From Bombardia bombarda (taxonomy: Eukaryota; Ascomycota; Sordariomycetes; Sordariales; Lasiosphaeriaceae), in contig JAULSR010000001.1 in the NCBI GenBank assembly GCA_030512295.1, forward strand, positions 2,689,001-2,753,000: a DNA stretch of 64,000 nt, written 5' to 3'. The position numbers and the translations under genes are program-made. Shown piece by piece: positions 35,924 to 47,529 of the stretch (position 1 is the first letter of the stretch; every line of letters begins with the position of its first letter). The notes beneath the pieces are model-generated. The model did not search any database. It was not told the DNA's origin and worked only from the letters and a program-made list of their open reading frames with translations.

Positions 35924-36075
35924 AAAAAAAGATGATCCTACCAGCCTTCATGTACCAGGGTCGCTTCTCGCGACTCCGACACGGGATCGAACCGAACGCC
36001 TTGCTCAGTTCTAGCTGGAAGAGCGAGCGCGTGGTACAGACGGCAACTCTGTACCGCTCCACTACACCGTCTGGG
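35924..36075 (-). ncRNA. Possible Pol III transcript (A box, B box, T7 terminator)
   Basis: On the minus strand, TAGTGGAGCGG at 36064-36054 matches the tRNA A-box consensus at all but one position. GGTTCGATCCC at 35993-35983 matches the B box at 10 of 11. T7 follows at 35930-35924, a good Pol III terminator. Box spacing is 71 nt, longer than in an intronless tRNA (about 45) but possible with an intron. I could not fold a canonical cloverleaf: the D and T stems pair poorly. Other helices are clear, notably GGTACAGA/TCTGTACC with a 7-nt loop, and GTCGC/GCGAC. It may be a divergent intron-containing tRNA, a tRNA-derived repeat, or another Pol III RNA. Confidence 0.3.
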
Positions 36076-36159
36076 TGCTGCTGCTCTGGGTCTGGGTGAC
36101 GGTGGTCAGGAGTTTAAACTTTGCTTGTATACTGGCTGTGCCTAGAGGTAGGGAGGGAA

Positions 36160-36195
36160 GGAGCGAGGGAGGGTGGCGGGAGCGAGGGAGGGTGG
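36160..36195 (+). repeat. 17-bp direct repeat in a G-rich tract
   Basis: GGAGCGAGGGAGGGTGG occurs at 36160-36176 and again at 36179-36195, within a nearly homopurine stretch of about 90 bp. The runs of three G with short spacers meet the usual G-quadruplex pattern. Confidence 0.75.
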
Positions 36196-37459
36196 AAGGA
36201 AGGGACGAGGGAAGGAGGAAAAGGGGGAAGGAACGAGGTCCGAACGTGAAGGTGACTGACTGATTGCGTGATGGGTATGCATCTCACCATGGGACCCGGT
36301 GCTCAGCAGGCAGATAACCAGTCTGTCTACGATTATTTTCTTTAGGACAGAGTGGCTAGCTAGCTGGCCGTGCCGCCGGTATCCATGCCATGCTGTTCCA
36401 ATCTATCGTGCTACCGCTATTGGCGATCGAGGACTGCTCTGGTTTCTTTTGGTTCTTGAGAATTCACATGACCACAACACTAATCTGTCTGATATCTTGC
36501 TCCCCTATTCTATTATCGCAGTGACAAATACAATCTCATTCTCCTCCTTCTCTTCCTGCTGGCACGGAAGAGCAAGGAATAGAGGAGCGTGCAAACCGAG
36601 ACATGCCCAGGGCAAGAACAAAAAGACCATTGGTGTTCCGAGAGAACCAAAAGTTCTGAAGGAAGTTGGGAGGAAGGAAGGAGTGGAAGTGAACGAATGG
36701 GGCAGGGAGAAAGGTGTGAGGGTCGTGCTTGCTCAATCCCGGGGAGTATGGCAACTTGATGAGAACCAAATGCTTGGGAGAAAGCAACCGCTTTATCTAT
36801 ACCTCCAATCTTTGGCCAGATGGACCGTGAGTATTTATCTATGATTTATGTACCTGCGTATAACAACCTGGAAGACAGGGTGGCTTTTTGCTGGACATTG
36901 TCATGGCTTTCATGGTCCTTGGCTGGGCAAGCTGGGGATTGTCGGTTGCGTTGATTCGTACCTTCCCGCCTTGGAAATACTGACCGTCTAGACTTAGTGC
37001 TTACGTCTGGGAAGGAAGGCGCAGTGGACAGCTGGTTACTTTGTTCAGCTGTAACGATTCCGTGCAGGATGGTTCACCGGAGAGATCTTGTTAATGGTCT
37101 TTTTTTGTGTCTCAGGGGCTTTGTGATTGGTAACTGGTATTTATGTGGGATGTTGTTGTTACAAGTGCGCACTCATATACTTACTAAACAATGACATGCT
37201 TCTGTTTTTAGGAGAGGCAGCTCGCTTGAGTTCTTGCTCATTCACTTTAATGTCTTGATTGCTATTATTTCACGTAATGGTCATAAAGGGGCTGGGGCTA
37301 CCAATGCCCCGACCCCATCATTGCGGCTCCGTCAACTATGACACTGAAATCAACTGCTGTGAGTGTATGTATTTCACATGGTATATGTATTATAACTCCA
37401 ACTCCTGCGTGTATCCACCCATGGTTCGTCTAGTTCCAGTCCTCCACCAACACAAGCCA

Positions 37460-39166
37460 CTAACCGTCATCCTCCGTAACTCCCAATCCAACAAGCACAA
37501 CCGTAGCAACATCCATAACAACAACCAACAACCACAGAATCCAAGCAACGCCCGCCGTCAGCATGTTGTTCTTGAGGCTGACCATGCTCGTACCGTCATC
37601 CGATGGGACCTGCATATACTTATTGAGGCCCGTGTACCAAATGATAGGAAACGTGATAGGAATCAAGGCGATAGCCAAGAGATAGTTGCAAGCAATCATG
37701 GCCTTGGCCAGGCCCTCCGACCCAAGAGACACAGCAATGATCAGCGCCGGGATAATAGCCACACAGCGGGTAAGCAACCTGCGCAGAAAGGGGTTGATGC
37801 GGATGTTGAGCGCGCCCTCCATGACGATCTGGCCCGCCATGGTTGCGACGATGCCGGAGCTGATGCCCGAAAAGAGGAGCGATACAGCAAACATCTTTCC
37901 GGCAGCTGGGGCAATGGTGTCGCTGAAGAGGTTGTACAAGTCGTACAGATCGCTGCTGACCTCGCTGTCCTCACCGCCATCTGGGTCATAGAAAGCAGCG
38001 CCGGCGATGATGACGAGCGCCGAGTTGACAAAAACGGCGACGATGAAGAGGGTAAATGTCAGCTCAGCGATCGAGTAGCCGAGGCATGACTTGATAGCTC
38101 GCAGCGACGGGCGGTAGTTCAGCGTCTCGGAACTCGAGGCGGGGCTGCTATTCTCGATGCGCTGCTCTCGTGTGAGCTCACGTTTGCTGTCGTAGTCGTA
38201 AAGACGGGCACGTGTGAGCGCCGTTCCCACGTAGAGGGCGTGGGGCATGAGGGTACCGCCGAGGATGGCGCACGACTCGTACAGGCCCGTGTCTACAAAG
38301 ATCTCGCGGGAGGGTACGTAGCCGCGGAAGATGTCCCTGGCGCTTCCCGTGACCATGGAGAGGGCGACGCAGATAGTGACGAAGACGACCACGACGAGCA
38401 GGAATACAAAGACCTCGAAGAGGCGGATGCGGCGAAGTTCACCCTGGGGCGTGTAGAATAGGAGAACCAGTAATGTCTCGGCAACTGAGATCACACAAGC
38501 GGCGGGAAGCGGCAGCTGGGGAATGAGGATGTTGAGAGCAATGGCCGTGCCAATGACCTGACCGAGATCAGTGGCGATGATGCTGGCCTCAGCAACAACA
38601 TAGATGATCAACTCCAGCCAGCGAGGAAGCCAGCGGTGGTTCATCTGAGCGAGGTCCATGCCGGTGACGGTGCCGAGCTTGACACATAGAGACTAGATAG
38701 AGCGGTTCGTTAGCTACGTGTAGCAGGGGGGTCGTTTGGTGGGCAGAGCAGCTTGTCTTACCTGGATGTATATGGCGATGAGGTTAGAGACTAAGACCAT
38801 AAACAACAGCTTGTACTGAAAGGAGCCGCCAGACGAGATGGCCGTCTGGTAGTTATCGGGATCCACATAGGCGACGCTGATGATGGCACCAGGGCCCAGA
38901 AACTTAAAGAACTTCCAGAACCTCGCCGACGCCGAGTTGGACTCAGTTGGTACCGTACGGGGTTGGTAGATGGTAGTTGTCTGCTTCTTCTCGCCAAACC
39001 CAGCACTGGCTTGAAGATCCACGAGCCATCGTTTCCAGGCTGGCCCCTCGTAGTAGGCCGGGCTGGGTTGGCTGATCGTAGTCACATCCGCCGTCTTCTC
39101 ATCCAGGCCCGCTCCTTGGATGTTTGTTGACTGAGGGGAGACCTCGTTGGTGATGTGGTTGGCCAT
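37460..39166 (-). CDS. Nramp-family divalent metal transporter
   Basis: Proton-coupled importer of Mn2+, Fe2+ or similar ions; fungal relatives are Smf1-3 and Pdt1. Exons in transcription order: 39166-38762 and 38692-37460, giving about 545 aa. About eleven hydrophobic helices follow a 90-residue polar N-terminus. Helix 1 contains GPGAIISVAYVDPDNYQ, where the canonical motif is DPGN; the metal-binding Asp (about D102) and Asn (N105) are kept but Gly has become Asp (D104). Helix 6 contains GGTLMPHALY, keeping the metal-ligand Met (about M284) and His, with Ala where MPHN has Asn. Location could be plasma membrane or endomembrane. It lies head-to-head with a cation exchanger gene 2.4 kb away, which may indicate related ion homeostasis; that is inference. 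Confidence 0.9.
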
Positions 39167-39799
39167 TGTTATGGTCAATGCTCCTCTGGTCGTCGAGGCC
39201 TCGAGAAGCCCGCCTACTTTTGAACAAGTGATGGCAATGGAGGATGGGAGGAAGGACGCATCAGAAAGTCAAGTAGCGGAGGAAAAGAGCACGTTTATCA
39301 GATGAGGAATGGTAACGTTGGAGCCCTACCCGAGGCAGGCAGACGAAGCCAACAAACACCAAGACCACAACCAACGCCCAGCCATGCCATGCCCAGGACC
39401 TAAGACAAGCGAGAGCTCCCGGGATATTTCCTGCCGGCGGGAAGGGCTCTGGGTGGCTACAAGCTCTTCCATCCCATGCAGCGGCTGGTGATAGTGGCAT
39501 GGAGCTGCAAGAAATAGTGGGGTAGTTGAGCCAAAAGGAGGGGTCACCTCGTCACACCAGAGGCTGGGACGAGAGCTGAGTTGACAAGGGCGGCACATGG
39601 TGCTACTGTACTGACTGTAGTAGTGCAGCTATGGCGAGTACCTAACTAGTGCGACTCTGTTTGCTCGTTTTTCGTCTGTTTGCTCCCGTATCTTTCAATC
39701 GCACCATTGCGGGATACCTCCTCCACACAGGATGGCATGCATGCCGCGGCATGGCGGAGATATCAGATATGGTGTGCGGGCAGTCCTGGTCCCTGGGGA

Positions 39800-39815
39800 G
39801 GGGGGGGGGGGGGGG
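39800..39815 (+). repeat. G16 homopolymer
   Basis: Sixteen G residues in a row in the divergent promoter region. Such runs are unstable and error-prone in sequencing. Confidence 0.9.
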
Positions 39816-40057
39816 AGAGGAATCAGAATGAATCACAAGGGTATCTAGTTATGGTATCCTGTCCTTCGTACATACAGGAAAAATTAGCAGCTGAAAGGAA
39901 GAGGAGCTACGAAGAAATAGATAAGTCTGGGCAGGGGTCTAAAGTCTTGACATTGACGAGAATGGAAGGATATTTTGCCAAGAGGGCCCAGAGGCCATCG
40001 ATGTTGTGAAAAATCAGATTGGAGCGGATCTCGGCGAGGATCTCGCGTTCTTGACGG

Positions 40058-40081
40058 CCTGTCAGCCTGTCAGCCTGTCAG
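40058..40081 (+). repeat. Three tandem 8-bp units
   Basis: CCTGTCAG is repeated exactly three times without spacer. It lies about 900 bp upstream of the Nramp start codon. Confidence 0.85.
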
Positions 40082-41591
40082 GGAAGGAGAGACTGACCCA
40101 GCCAGCTGGGCGGTCTGGATTCGGGGTTTTTTGGTTGCATTGGGAAAGCGCTAGTTGGGCCAGTTGTGCCTGCCCAGGCCATTCAAGGCGTTTATCCCCT
40201 CGAGGTTCAACCCGGAAAGCAGTCAGGTACACAAGTGTTTACAGCGATGAGAAAAGAAGAAGAAACACGTCAATTGCCGGTATTGAAACGGTTCTAGCAG
40301 TGTAGAAGACGAGAATTGTATGGGTGCTGCGACTTTAGACATTCCCATCACTTCGAACCTCTCGGAAGGGTGGGGGGGGTGACATTGCCGCCCGAGCTTC
40401 AACCCAAGATTGGGCGGCACTGGATGCCGATCCGTGCCACCTTCCCGAAGCATTCTATCGGCCATCTCCTAGGGCCAGCCATGTGTTGGGCCAACTAACA
40501 CATGGTAACAGCCGAGAAGCGTCCAATACTTTAGGTTATCAACGATCATCAATGGAAAAGAAGAGCTGCCTGGTGCGAAAGAGATCGGAATCTTTTTCCG
40601 AGGCTCCTGGATGCACAGTGGCGACTGGCGAGCTACTTTTTCAGCTCATCGACCCGCTGTGGACACACTTCGCTTTCCCAACCAGGATTGCTGGGAGAGA
40701 AAAGGGAGCGTCGTTCCAAGCCTCAATTCCAGGGTGTCTCTCCCTGCAGTCAATAGTAGCTCGGGCTTATCCTCTCCTGATATTGGATCCGGGCCAGTGC
40801 TTCCTAGCAGCATTACCACATCGCAGCGATAGAATCATCGTCTCAACCAACTTGCCATGTTAACATAGAAAATCAGTCTCACACAGTGTACACGTCACGC
40901 ACAAGCCGCCATTAGGTTGGTTTTCGGGACGGTGAACAACAACAGCGCATGGTTCTTAATGTTAATCTCGACCCGCATTGACCCAACACGGCGGCACGCA
41001 ATAGGATACGAAAAAGGGACACATCGAGAGCTGAGATTCGATTTGGTTACCTTAGTTATTGCCAAGCCTCTTTTTCCGCACCCGCCCACCTGGTAGCTCC
41101 GTGAGCTGGTTGCCCCCCCTTGCCCCTCTCCCTGGTGGATATCGTCAGCCCTCCCCTCCCGCTTTATTCTCCCCCCTGTGGAATGCAATCCAGGTGCTTA
41201 GTATGTACAGAAAAAAGAGAGTCTCACCGCATCAGATGATCAGACATCCCTCCGTCCAACCCCATCTTCTTCCCACTGAAGACACCACCATGACCAGCAT
41301 GTCTCGCGTCGCTGAATAATTTCTCCAAAGCCCTTCCTTATTGCTGGAGGAAGAGACCAACAACGACGTAAGGGATCGAATCAAGTTCCAATGTCCTACG
41401 TCCTGGGCGCGCGCGTGGCTTAATCATCTTTATGATTTCGAATTAATCACCGGGCGTCAATGCGTGTCTGTATGACAATTCGGATAGTCGACAAATATCC
41501 AGTACTCTCTTTAAGTCATTAGACACATTTAACAGTCACTCGTTTCATTTTTACACATTATCGCGAGAGAAAAACTCGCAACTCGCCCATC

Positions 41592-42942
41592 ATGCCCGAC
41601 GTCGACTCCCTCCTGTTCAACATCTCGTCATTCATTGCCGGCCTGTTCCTACTAGAATGGGGGGCCGACAAGTTTATCGACCATACGGCCATCGTCGCTA
41701 AGAGACTAAATGTGTCGCCGACCCTCGTGGGCCTGCTGACATGCGGTGCAGAATGGGAAGAGGTACGCCAAGCTCACACTACTTTACTTGGGTTTCAACA
41801 GGTATACTGACCTTATAAAATAGCTCGTCGTAATCGGCGTGGCCCTCAGCCAGAAAAACTCCAACCTCGCGCTCGGCAACCTAATGGGCTCGTCCATCGC
41901 AAACATCCTCGCCTCTTTCTCGCTCGGCCTGATCTTCATGACGAAGCCGGCCGAGTTCGACCGCAGCTCAAAGATCTACACGACGGTGCTCCTGGTGCTG
42001 ACGTCAGTCTTCCTACTGCTGCTCACTACGCTCAAGCCCGCGGTAAAATGGGTCGCCGGCTCGCTGCTCATGGCCGCCTTTGTCGTCTACGTCGGCTCGG
42101 TGGCCTCGCTCATCTACAGGGGCACCCTCACGGCGCCCGAGGACGACTCGGACAGCGATAGCGACAGCGACAGTGATAGTGACGACAGCGACAGCGACAG
42201 CGAGAGCGACAGCGATTCAGACTCGGACAACGACGAGGCCAGTGACGCGGGCGACGAAGAGCAGGGCGGCGTTGCCAGCCGCCAGCGCTGGAGCACGTCT
42301 ACCCTAGACCGCGGAGAGGACAAGAGCCATCGCCTCGGGCTGCTGAAAGTGAGCTCCAAGACAAGCTCGACAGCAACGACAGTCGCACCTAAAACGAAGA
42401 AAAAGAAGACGTCATTATTCTCAGCATCGGCGAGACCAAAGGTGGTGGTGGTCAAAAAGGCACGGCGGGCGCCCAAGACGATGCGCCACCACCTCCTCCG
42501 GCTGGCGCTGGGCCTCGCAGCGCTGCTGGTGTCGAGCTACATTATCGCGCACAGCGCGTCGACCATGGGCAACGAGCTGGGGCTGTCGGGCACGGTGGTG
42601 GGCACGACGATCCTGTCGCTCGCGACGACGCTGCCCGAGAAGTTTGTGGCGGTCCTGGGCGGCGTGCGCCACCAGCCGGGCATCATGGTGGCCAACACGG
42701 TCGGGTCGAATATTTTCTTGGTGACGCTCTGCGGTGGCGTGTTGTTCCTCTGGGGCGATGCTAGCCAGCTCGAGGTGGGCTTCACGCTGTTTGAGGGGCT
42801 GGCAATGTGGCTGTCGGCGGTGGTGATCTTTGGGATCGTGATGACGGGCGGGAGGCGGTGGATGGGGATGGTGATGGTGTGTCTGTATGTGACGTTTTTG
42901 GTGGTGGAGATTGTTAATGGGAGGAAGTTGGATGATGATTGA
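41592..42942 (+). CDS. CaCA-family sodium/calcium exchanger-like protein
   Basis: Membrane cation exchanger of about 429 aa with two alpha-repeat halves. Exons: 41592-41762 and 41824-42942. The first half has LVGLLTCGAEWEELVVIGVA and ALGNLMGSSIANILASFSLG; the second has GTTILSLATTLPEKFVAVLG and VANTVGSNIFLVTLCGGVLF. These correspond to the two inverted alpha repeats that bind Ca2+/Na+. Each repeat keeps its Glu, but the first reads CGAEWEE instead of the usual S-x-PE type. Between the halves is a loop of about 130 residues starting with a Ser-Asp repeat (residues about 163-200) and then Lys-rich stretches. Ten or so helices are visible. Ion specificity and the membrane it sits in cannot be read from the sequence. 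An alternative name is K+-dependent or YrbG-like exchanger. Confidence 0.85.
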
Positions 42943-44121
42943 GGGGGTGGATTGAAAGTTTCTGTTCTCGGCGCATGGACTATGGAGGTCGGGATATACT
43001 CTTTTTGTACTCTTTTAGAAGCTATACGGACAGAAGGGACTTGGACTTGGACACTGGATTGCTTTGGCGTTGAGACACTGGCGCTGGGTTGTCCTCCCTG
43101 CAAAGTGAGGTGGCTTCCATGGGTGTCATTGGTAATTAATCATACAACACTCGTTATATTAGACAAGGATTTCATTTTGTTCTCTCAGGTTCCTCCCGCA
43201 GTCTGCCGTCTTCTTTTGCATGGCCAGCACGGCCCGCGTGGGCAATTAATCAACCAGAGATGAATGTTCATCCCAATTCAATCGACTTTTTAGATAGGAC
43301 TGCATTCGATCCCGAAGCGTGCACCGACGAGGACGACGAATGAGGCGGGCGAATTGCGAACCGGGGTCTCGGCGACTGGCTTGGCAGCACTCGCGACCAG
43401 TAAGCTGGGAGGGCTGGCGGCAGGGCGGCAGGGCGGCAGGCACCCTCGAGGCACCACAGTGCAGGGGGGGAGCTAAGTGGAGGGCTGGAGAGCTACCACG
43501 TCATCAGTGCAGCACGCAGATACACGCTACACTGCAGCTGCACGGCCACCTGGAATTCAGGCAAGGCAGGCACGTCGCTACCTAGAATAGCGATACTCCC
43601 GGCGGCGAGGCAACCTCCACTCACTGCCAAAGTAAGGTATGGAATGAGGCTTCGTGGCTCCTGGCATACCATCACGGATCCCATCTCGAGTCGAAAAGGT
43701 CAAAAGACAATGTGTCGTGTCAAGCCCGAGAGACTGTTATACTATGGGATAGACATCTTCTGTCATCGGTGGCGTCGTCAGTGAAACTTTTCGTTTCCAA
43801 GCGCCTAGCCTTGCTGTCGTGACCGCCTTACTGCCTCACCTCCTTGGTCAGAAGACGGTATTGTGATCCATGACACGACTTGACGGCGTCCATCTTCTAT
43901 CTCGATTCACACATTGCACTGCATAGCATTGCATCGCATACGCCATCGGACATCTTGCCTTGTATTCTCCTCTTTTTTTTTTCCGAGTTGCCTTCTGTCC
44001 CCATTCCATCCCATCCATCCGCCCAACCGAGGGCGTCTCTTTCCACCCGACGCGTATATCGCGAGAAAATAAGAAAGATACCATCTCCTCTCGTCTGAGA
44101 TAGTCAGACCGCAACTTCGCA
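42943..44121. other. Intergenic, exchanger to DDHD gene
   Basis: About 1.2 kb between two plus-strand genes. The last 250 bp before the DDHD start are pyrimidine-rich (T and C runs near 43970), fitting a leader. No gene is supported. Confidence 0.6.
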
Positions 44122-47100
44122 ATGTCATCCTCCAACCACGACCCACCAGCAACAGCAACAGCAGCACCACAGCAACACACCTTCGGCCCCTCCTGCCGCC
44201 TCGCCCCCATAACCAACCCGCCTCCCTCCCCCGGCCTCGAGGACATCCCGCCCATAGTCGCCCAGTTCTTCTACTCGTCGCCCATCCCCATCGACGACCC
44301 CCTCTCGGCCGCCACCTCCATCGCCTCCTCCTCTTCCTCGTCCTCATCCTCCTCCTCCGAGTCCAAGTCGGCCCCGCTACGGCCCTTCTCCCCAGGCGAC
44401 AACAACGCGCTGGAAAAAGCATGGCTGGGCTTCGCCTCGGACCGCGACGGGAGGAATCACAGACTGGCCGTGCAGGGACAAGCACAAGGGCAAGGGCAAG
44501 GGCAGAGGAGAGGGAACCGAGACAGAAGCCCGTCGCTCTCGCGAGAGAACCGCGAGAGACTCACTGCCATCGTGGAGCAGCTAGTGGGAAAGCATGCCAA
44601 GAAGCACGAGCGCGAGGGAGCTCCTCCTGCTGCTGGTACTGCTGCGGTGCTGTCTAGTTGCTGTCCTGAGCTGCTGATAGATGTTTCGGCCGAGCTCAGG
44701 AGGGGGTTCTGCGCTGTGACGAGGAGGCGGCAGCAGCAGTTGCTGAATCATGATCGGGTGGTGGAGGAGGTGATGGCTAGGCTTGGGAAGATTTGGGCTG
44801 GCAATACTGGCGGCGGCGGCGCAGATGTTGCTGTTGCTGTTGCCCAGCGGCCCTCGTCCTCCTCGACTTCGGCTGGTGGTGTCGCCATTCCCTTTGCTAA
44901 CAACACAGCTGGTGCGGGCGAGATCAAGCCGCCGGGGTCAAGCAATGGGCAACTTCTTGGGACATCTGTCAGTTCGACGATTACGGCGCGGCCGCCGGTC
45001 TTGGACGATGGGATTTCGGGCCAGCCGTTTGTGCGCGTCGAGACGACGCCGGCCAAGTCGACGGCTGCTGCTATTCTCGAGGACAAGCCTGTTCAGCCAC
45101 CGGAACGTGACCGTAGCTCAAATAGTCGAGGAGGCGAGGGGGGTCAGGCTGCTGCTTCTGCTTCTGCTCCTGCTGCATCTTCTGGGCAAGCCGTGGCAGA
45201 AGATGCCAGTCCTGCGGCCGACTCGGTGGAGATACCGGTGGGCATATCCAGGCTGCACATGGTCTCGCTGCCCGTGCTGCAGATGAAGCCCATATACTGG
45301 TCCCCTGTGAATGATATCTCGATTGCGATTAGAGCGACGTGGTTCTATAGGTAAGAGAGCATCAAGAAGTGTATCCCCTAAAATAGGGGTTCATTGGTTT
45401 GTTGGGGTGGTCATCGCTGACATGGCACACATTCGCCTTGCGTAGAGATACAATGATACCTGTGGAACCCCCTGTGGCAAACCAGCTGGAGGCTGGCTAC
45501 CGCGAGCTTCGTCCGTGGTCGGAAACATGGTCCGACGAGCTGCGGTCGGCCCTCGATGTTGGTCCTCTGGGGAGGAAAAGGTGGCGCATCGGCTATGGCC
45601 CGACATCACAGCCGCAGACAAGCAGCGATCAAAGAACAAGGACGGTATCCCGCCAGAGCCTCTGATATCCAGTGACCCCTACTGTGCTGCCAGGTGCTTC
45701 CGCGGAGAGGCCGCTGCCGAGGGGACACTGGACCCCGTGCGCCCTGAGCAGGACGTGTCGGCGTCCTCGTCATCGTTGGGAGAAGTGCCCGTGCCAGAAC
45801 AGCACTCCAAGAGCTACGCAAGTTGCCATGTCATTTACAAGGACGGATCCGTCGCGTTTCTGCTGAAGCCCAGCCTGAAGCCCTCTGCCTACTATGGACG
45901 GCGGCCCGTGTCCAAGATCATGAAGGGCCTGACGGTCGGGATTCCTGTCGTGCGGGGCTTTGACCGCGCCACGTGGGATCGGGTGCACGAGAAGAAGAAG
46001 GTGGCTGCTGGTGCTGCCGCCGCCGCCGCTGCAAAGCCCCCCAGAGTACAGACACAGGCACACCCCCAACAACAGCCTCAGAGTAGTCGGCGTCGAGGCG
46101 CCGCCGCAGAGGAGCAAGCCCAGGCCCAGGCCCAGACCCAAGTTGAAGCTGGGTGTCCAAAATGTCAGCTAGACAAAGACAAAGGACAAGTAACAGACCT
46201 AATCCTAATCGTACACGGCATCGGCCAGAAAATCGCCGAGCGCGTCGAGGCATACCACTTCACCCACGCCGTCACCGCCTTCCGCAGGATGGTCAACGTC
46301 GAGCTCGAGAATCCCGCAGTCAAAGCCGTCCTGCGACCCAACCAAAACGGCATCATGGTGCTGCCCGTCAACTGGCGCCACCTCCTCAGCTTCGAAGACG
46401 GCCCGACACCCACCAGCTCCACCGAAGGCTCAGTAGACAAATCAGCCTACGCGCCCGAGGGCTTCGGGCTCAAGGACATCGAGCCCGGCACGATCCCCGC
46501 GGTGCGCGGCATGATCTCGGACGTCATGTTCGACATCCCCTTCTACATGTCCCACCACAAGCCGCAGATGATCGCCGCCATGGTCGGCGAGGCGAACCGC
46601 GTCTACCGGCTCTGGTGCCGCAACAACCCCGGCTTCGCCGAGCACGGCCGCGTCCACCTCGTGGGCCACTCGCTCGGCAGCGCCATGGCCATCGAGGTGC
46701 TGTCCAAGCAGCAGCCGAGCCGGGTGCCGCGCCCGCTGGACCTGTCTGCGGCGGCGTCGACGAGCTTGAAGTTTCTTGAGTTTGACGTGGTCAACCTGTT
46801 TTTGCTCGGCAGCCCGGCGGGGTTCTTCTTGCTGCTGGAAAGGGGCGGGCTGGTGCCGCGCAGGGGAGGATCAAACCCGGCGCGGACCCGGCGGATACGG
46901 TGGCGAAGGACGTGGTAGGCGATATGGGTCTGTTTGGGTGCATCGCCGTGGACAATATTTATAATATCTTGGCCAAGGAGGATCCCATTGCTTATCTGTT
47001 GAATGGCACGGTCGACCCCGTATACGCGGCGAGCCTGAAAACGGCGTACGTGCCGAGCGTGGCGGCGGGGTTTCTGAGGTCAGTGGGCGATGCCGTTAGA

Positions 47101-47529
47101 GGGCTGGCAGGGTTGGGACCGGTCGTGCCGCCAGTTCCTGTGGCTGGGGCAGGGACGGGAGCGGATGATGCGACGAAGCTGCCGCCCACGATAACCAGGC
47201 TACCGTCGCAGCTGGAGCTGGAGGTGCATGATTTCACGAGGGAGGATATCGCGGAGAAGAAGGCGTTTCTGCTGAATGACAATGGGCAGATTGACTATTA
47301 TCTGCGGTCAGGCGGGGGGCCGCTCGAGATTCAGTATTTGAATATGCTGAGCGCGCATACGAGCTACTGGGCGAATCAGGATTTGATTAGGTTGTTGTGT
47401 GTTGAGGTGGGGAGGAGGCCCGGGAGGGAGAATACGCTGATGGCGATGAGGGCGGTTAAGAAGACGAAGAGGTTGGTGGTGCCGGGGCAGGGGCAGGGAG
47501 AGAGTTCGGCGATGGTGGCGATGAGGTAG
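44122..47529 (+). CDS. DDHD-domain phospholipase (PA-PLA1-like), frame broken twice
   Basis: Intracellular lipase family that cleaves phosphatidic acid and related phospholipids; relatives are mammalian DDHD1/2 and yeast YOR022C. Exons: 44122-45350 and 45446-47529. The first exon starts with low-complexity Ser/Pro-rich sequence, then HMVSLPVLQMKPIYWSPVND. Later come SYASCHVIYKDGSVAFLLKP, DLILIVHGIGQKIAERVE and the nucleophile elbow VHLVGHSLGSAMA (Ser about 819). The DDHD domain follows with FDVVNLFLLGSPAGFFLLL, DNIYNILAKEDPIAYLLN and LSAHTSYWANQDLIRLL. Corrected length is about 1104 aa. As sequenced, the frame shifts by one missing G at 45569-45572 and another at 46863-46866, both in GGGGAGGA. 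Protein similarity continues across each, so I infer sequence error rather than a real pseudogene. An intron at either point is less likely because no residues are lost. Confidence 0.85.

Larger units (their letters stand above)
35343..37459. other. Convergent intergenic region, XDH to Nramp
   Basis: Both flanking genes end here. The 2.1 kb contain a Pol III-like unit around 35924-36075 and a purine-rich tract at about 36148-36238, listed separately. An open plus-strand frame at 36299-36844 has no protein character. Confidence 0.55.
39167..41591. other. Divergent intergenic region between two transporter genes
   Basis: This carries the promoters of the Nramp gene (leftward) and the cation exchanger gene (rightward). 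It holds a G16 run at 39800-39815 and three tandem copies of CCTGTCAG at 40058-40081. No gene is supported. Confidence 0.55.

Noticed and set aside
35950..36075. A normal tRNA gene
   Set aside because: A and B boxes are present but D, anticodon and T stems cannot be paired together; kept only as a possible Pol III RNA.
36299..36844. 181-codon plus-strand frame between XDH and the Nramp gene
   Set aside because: Mixed composition without motifs; no acceptable leader or neighbouring exon.
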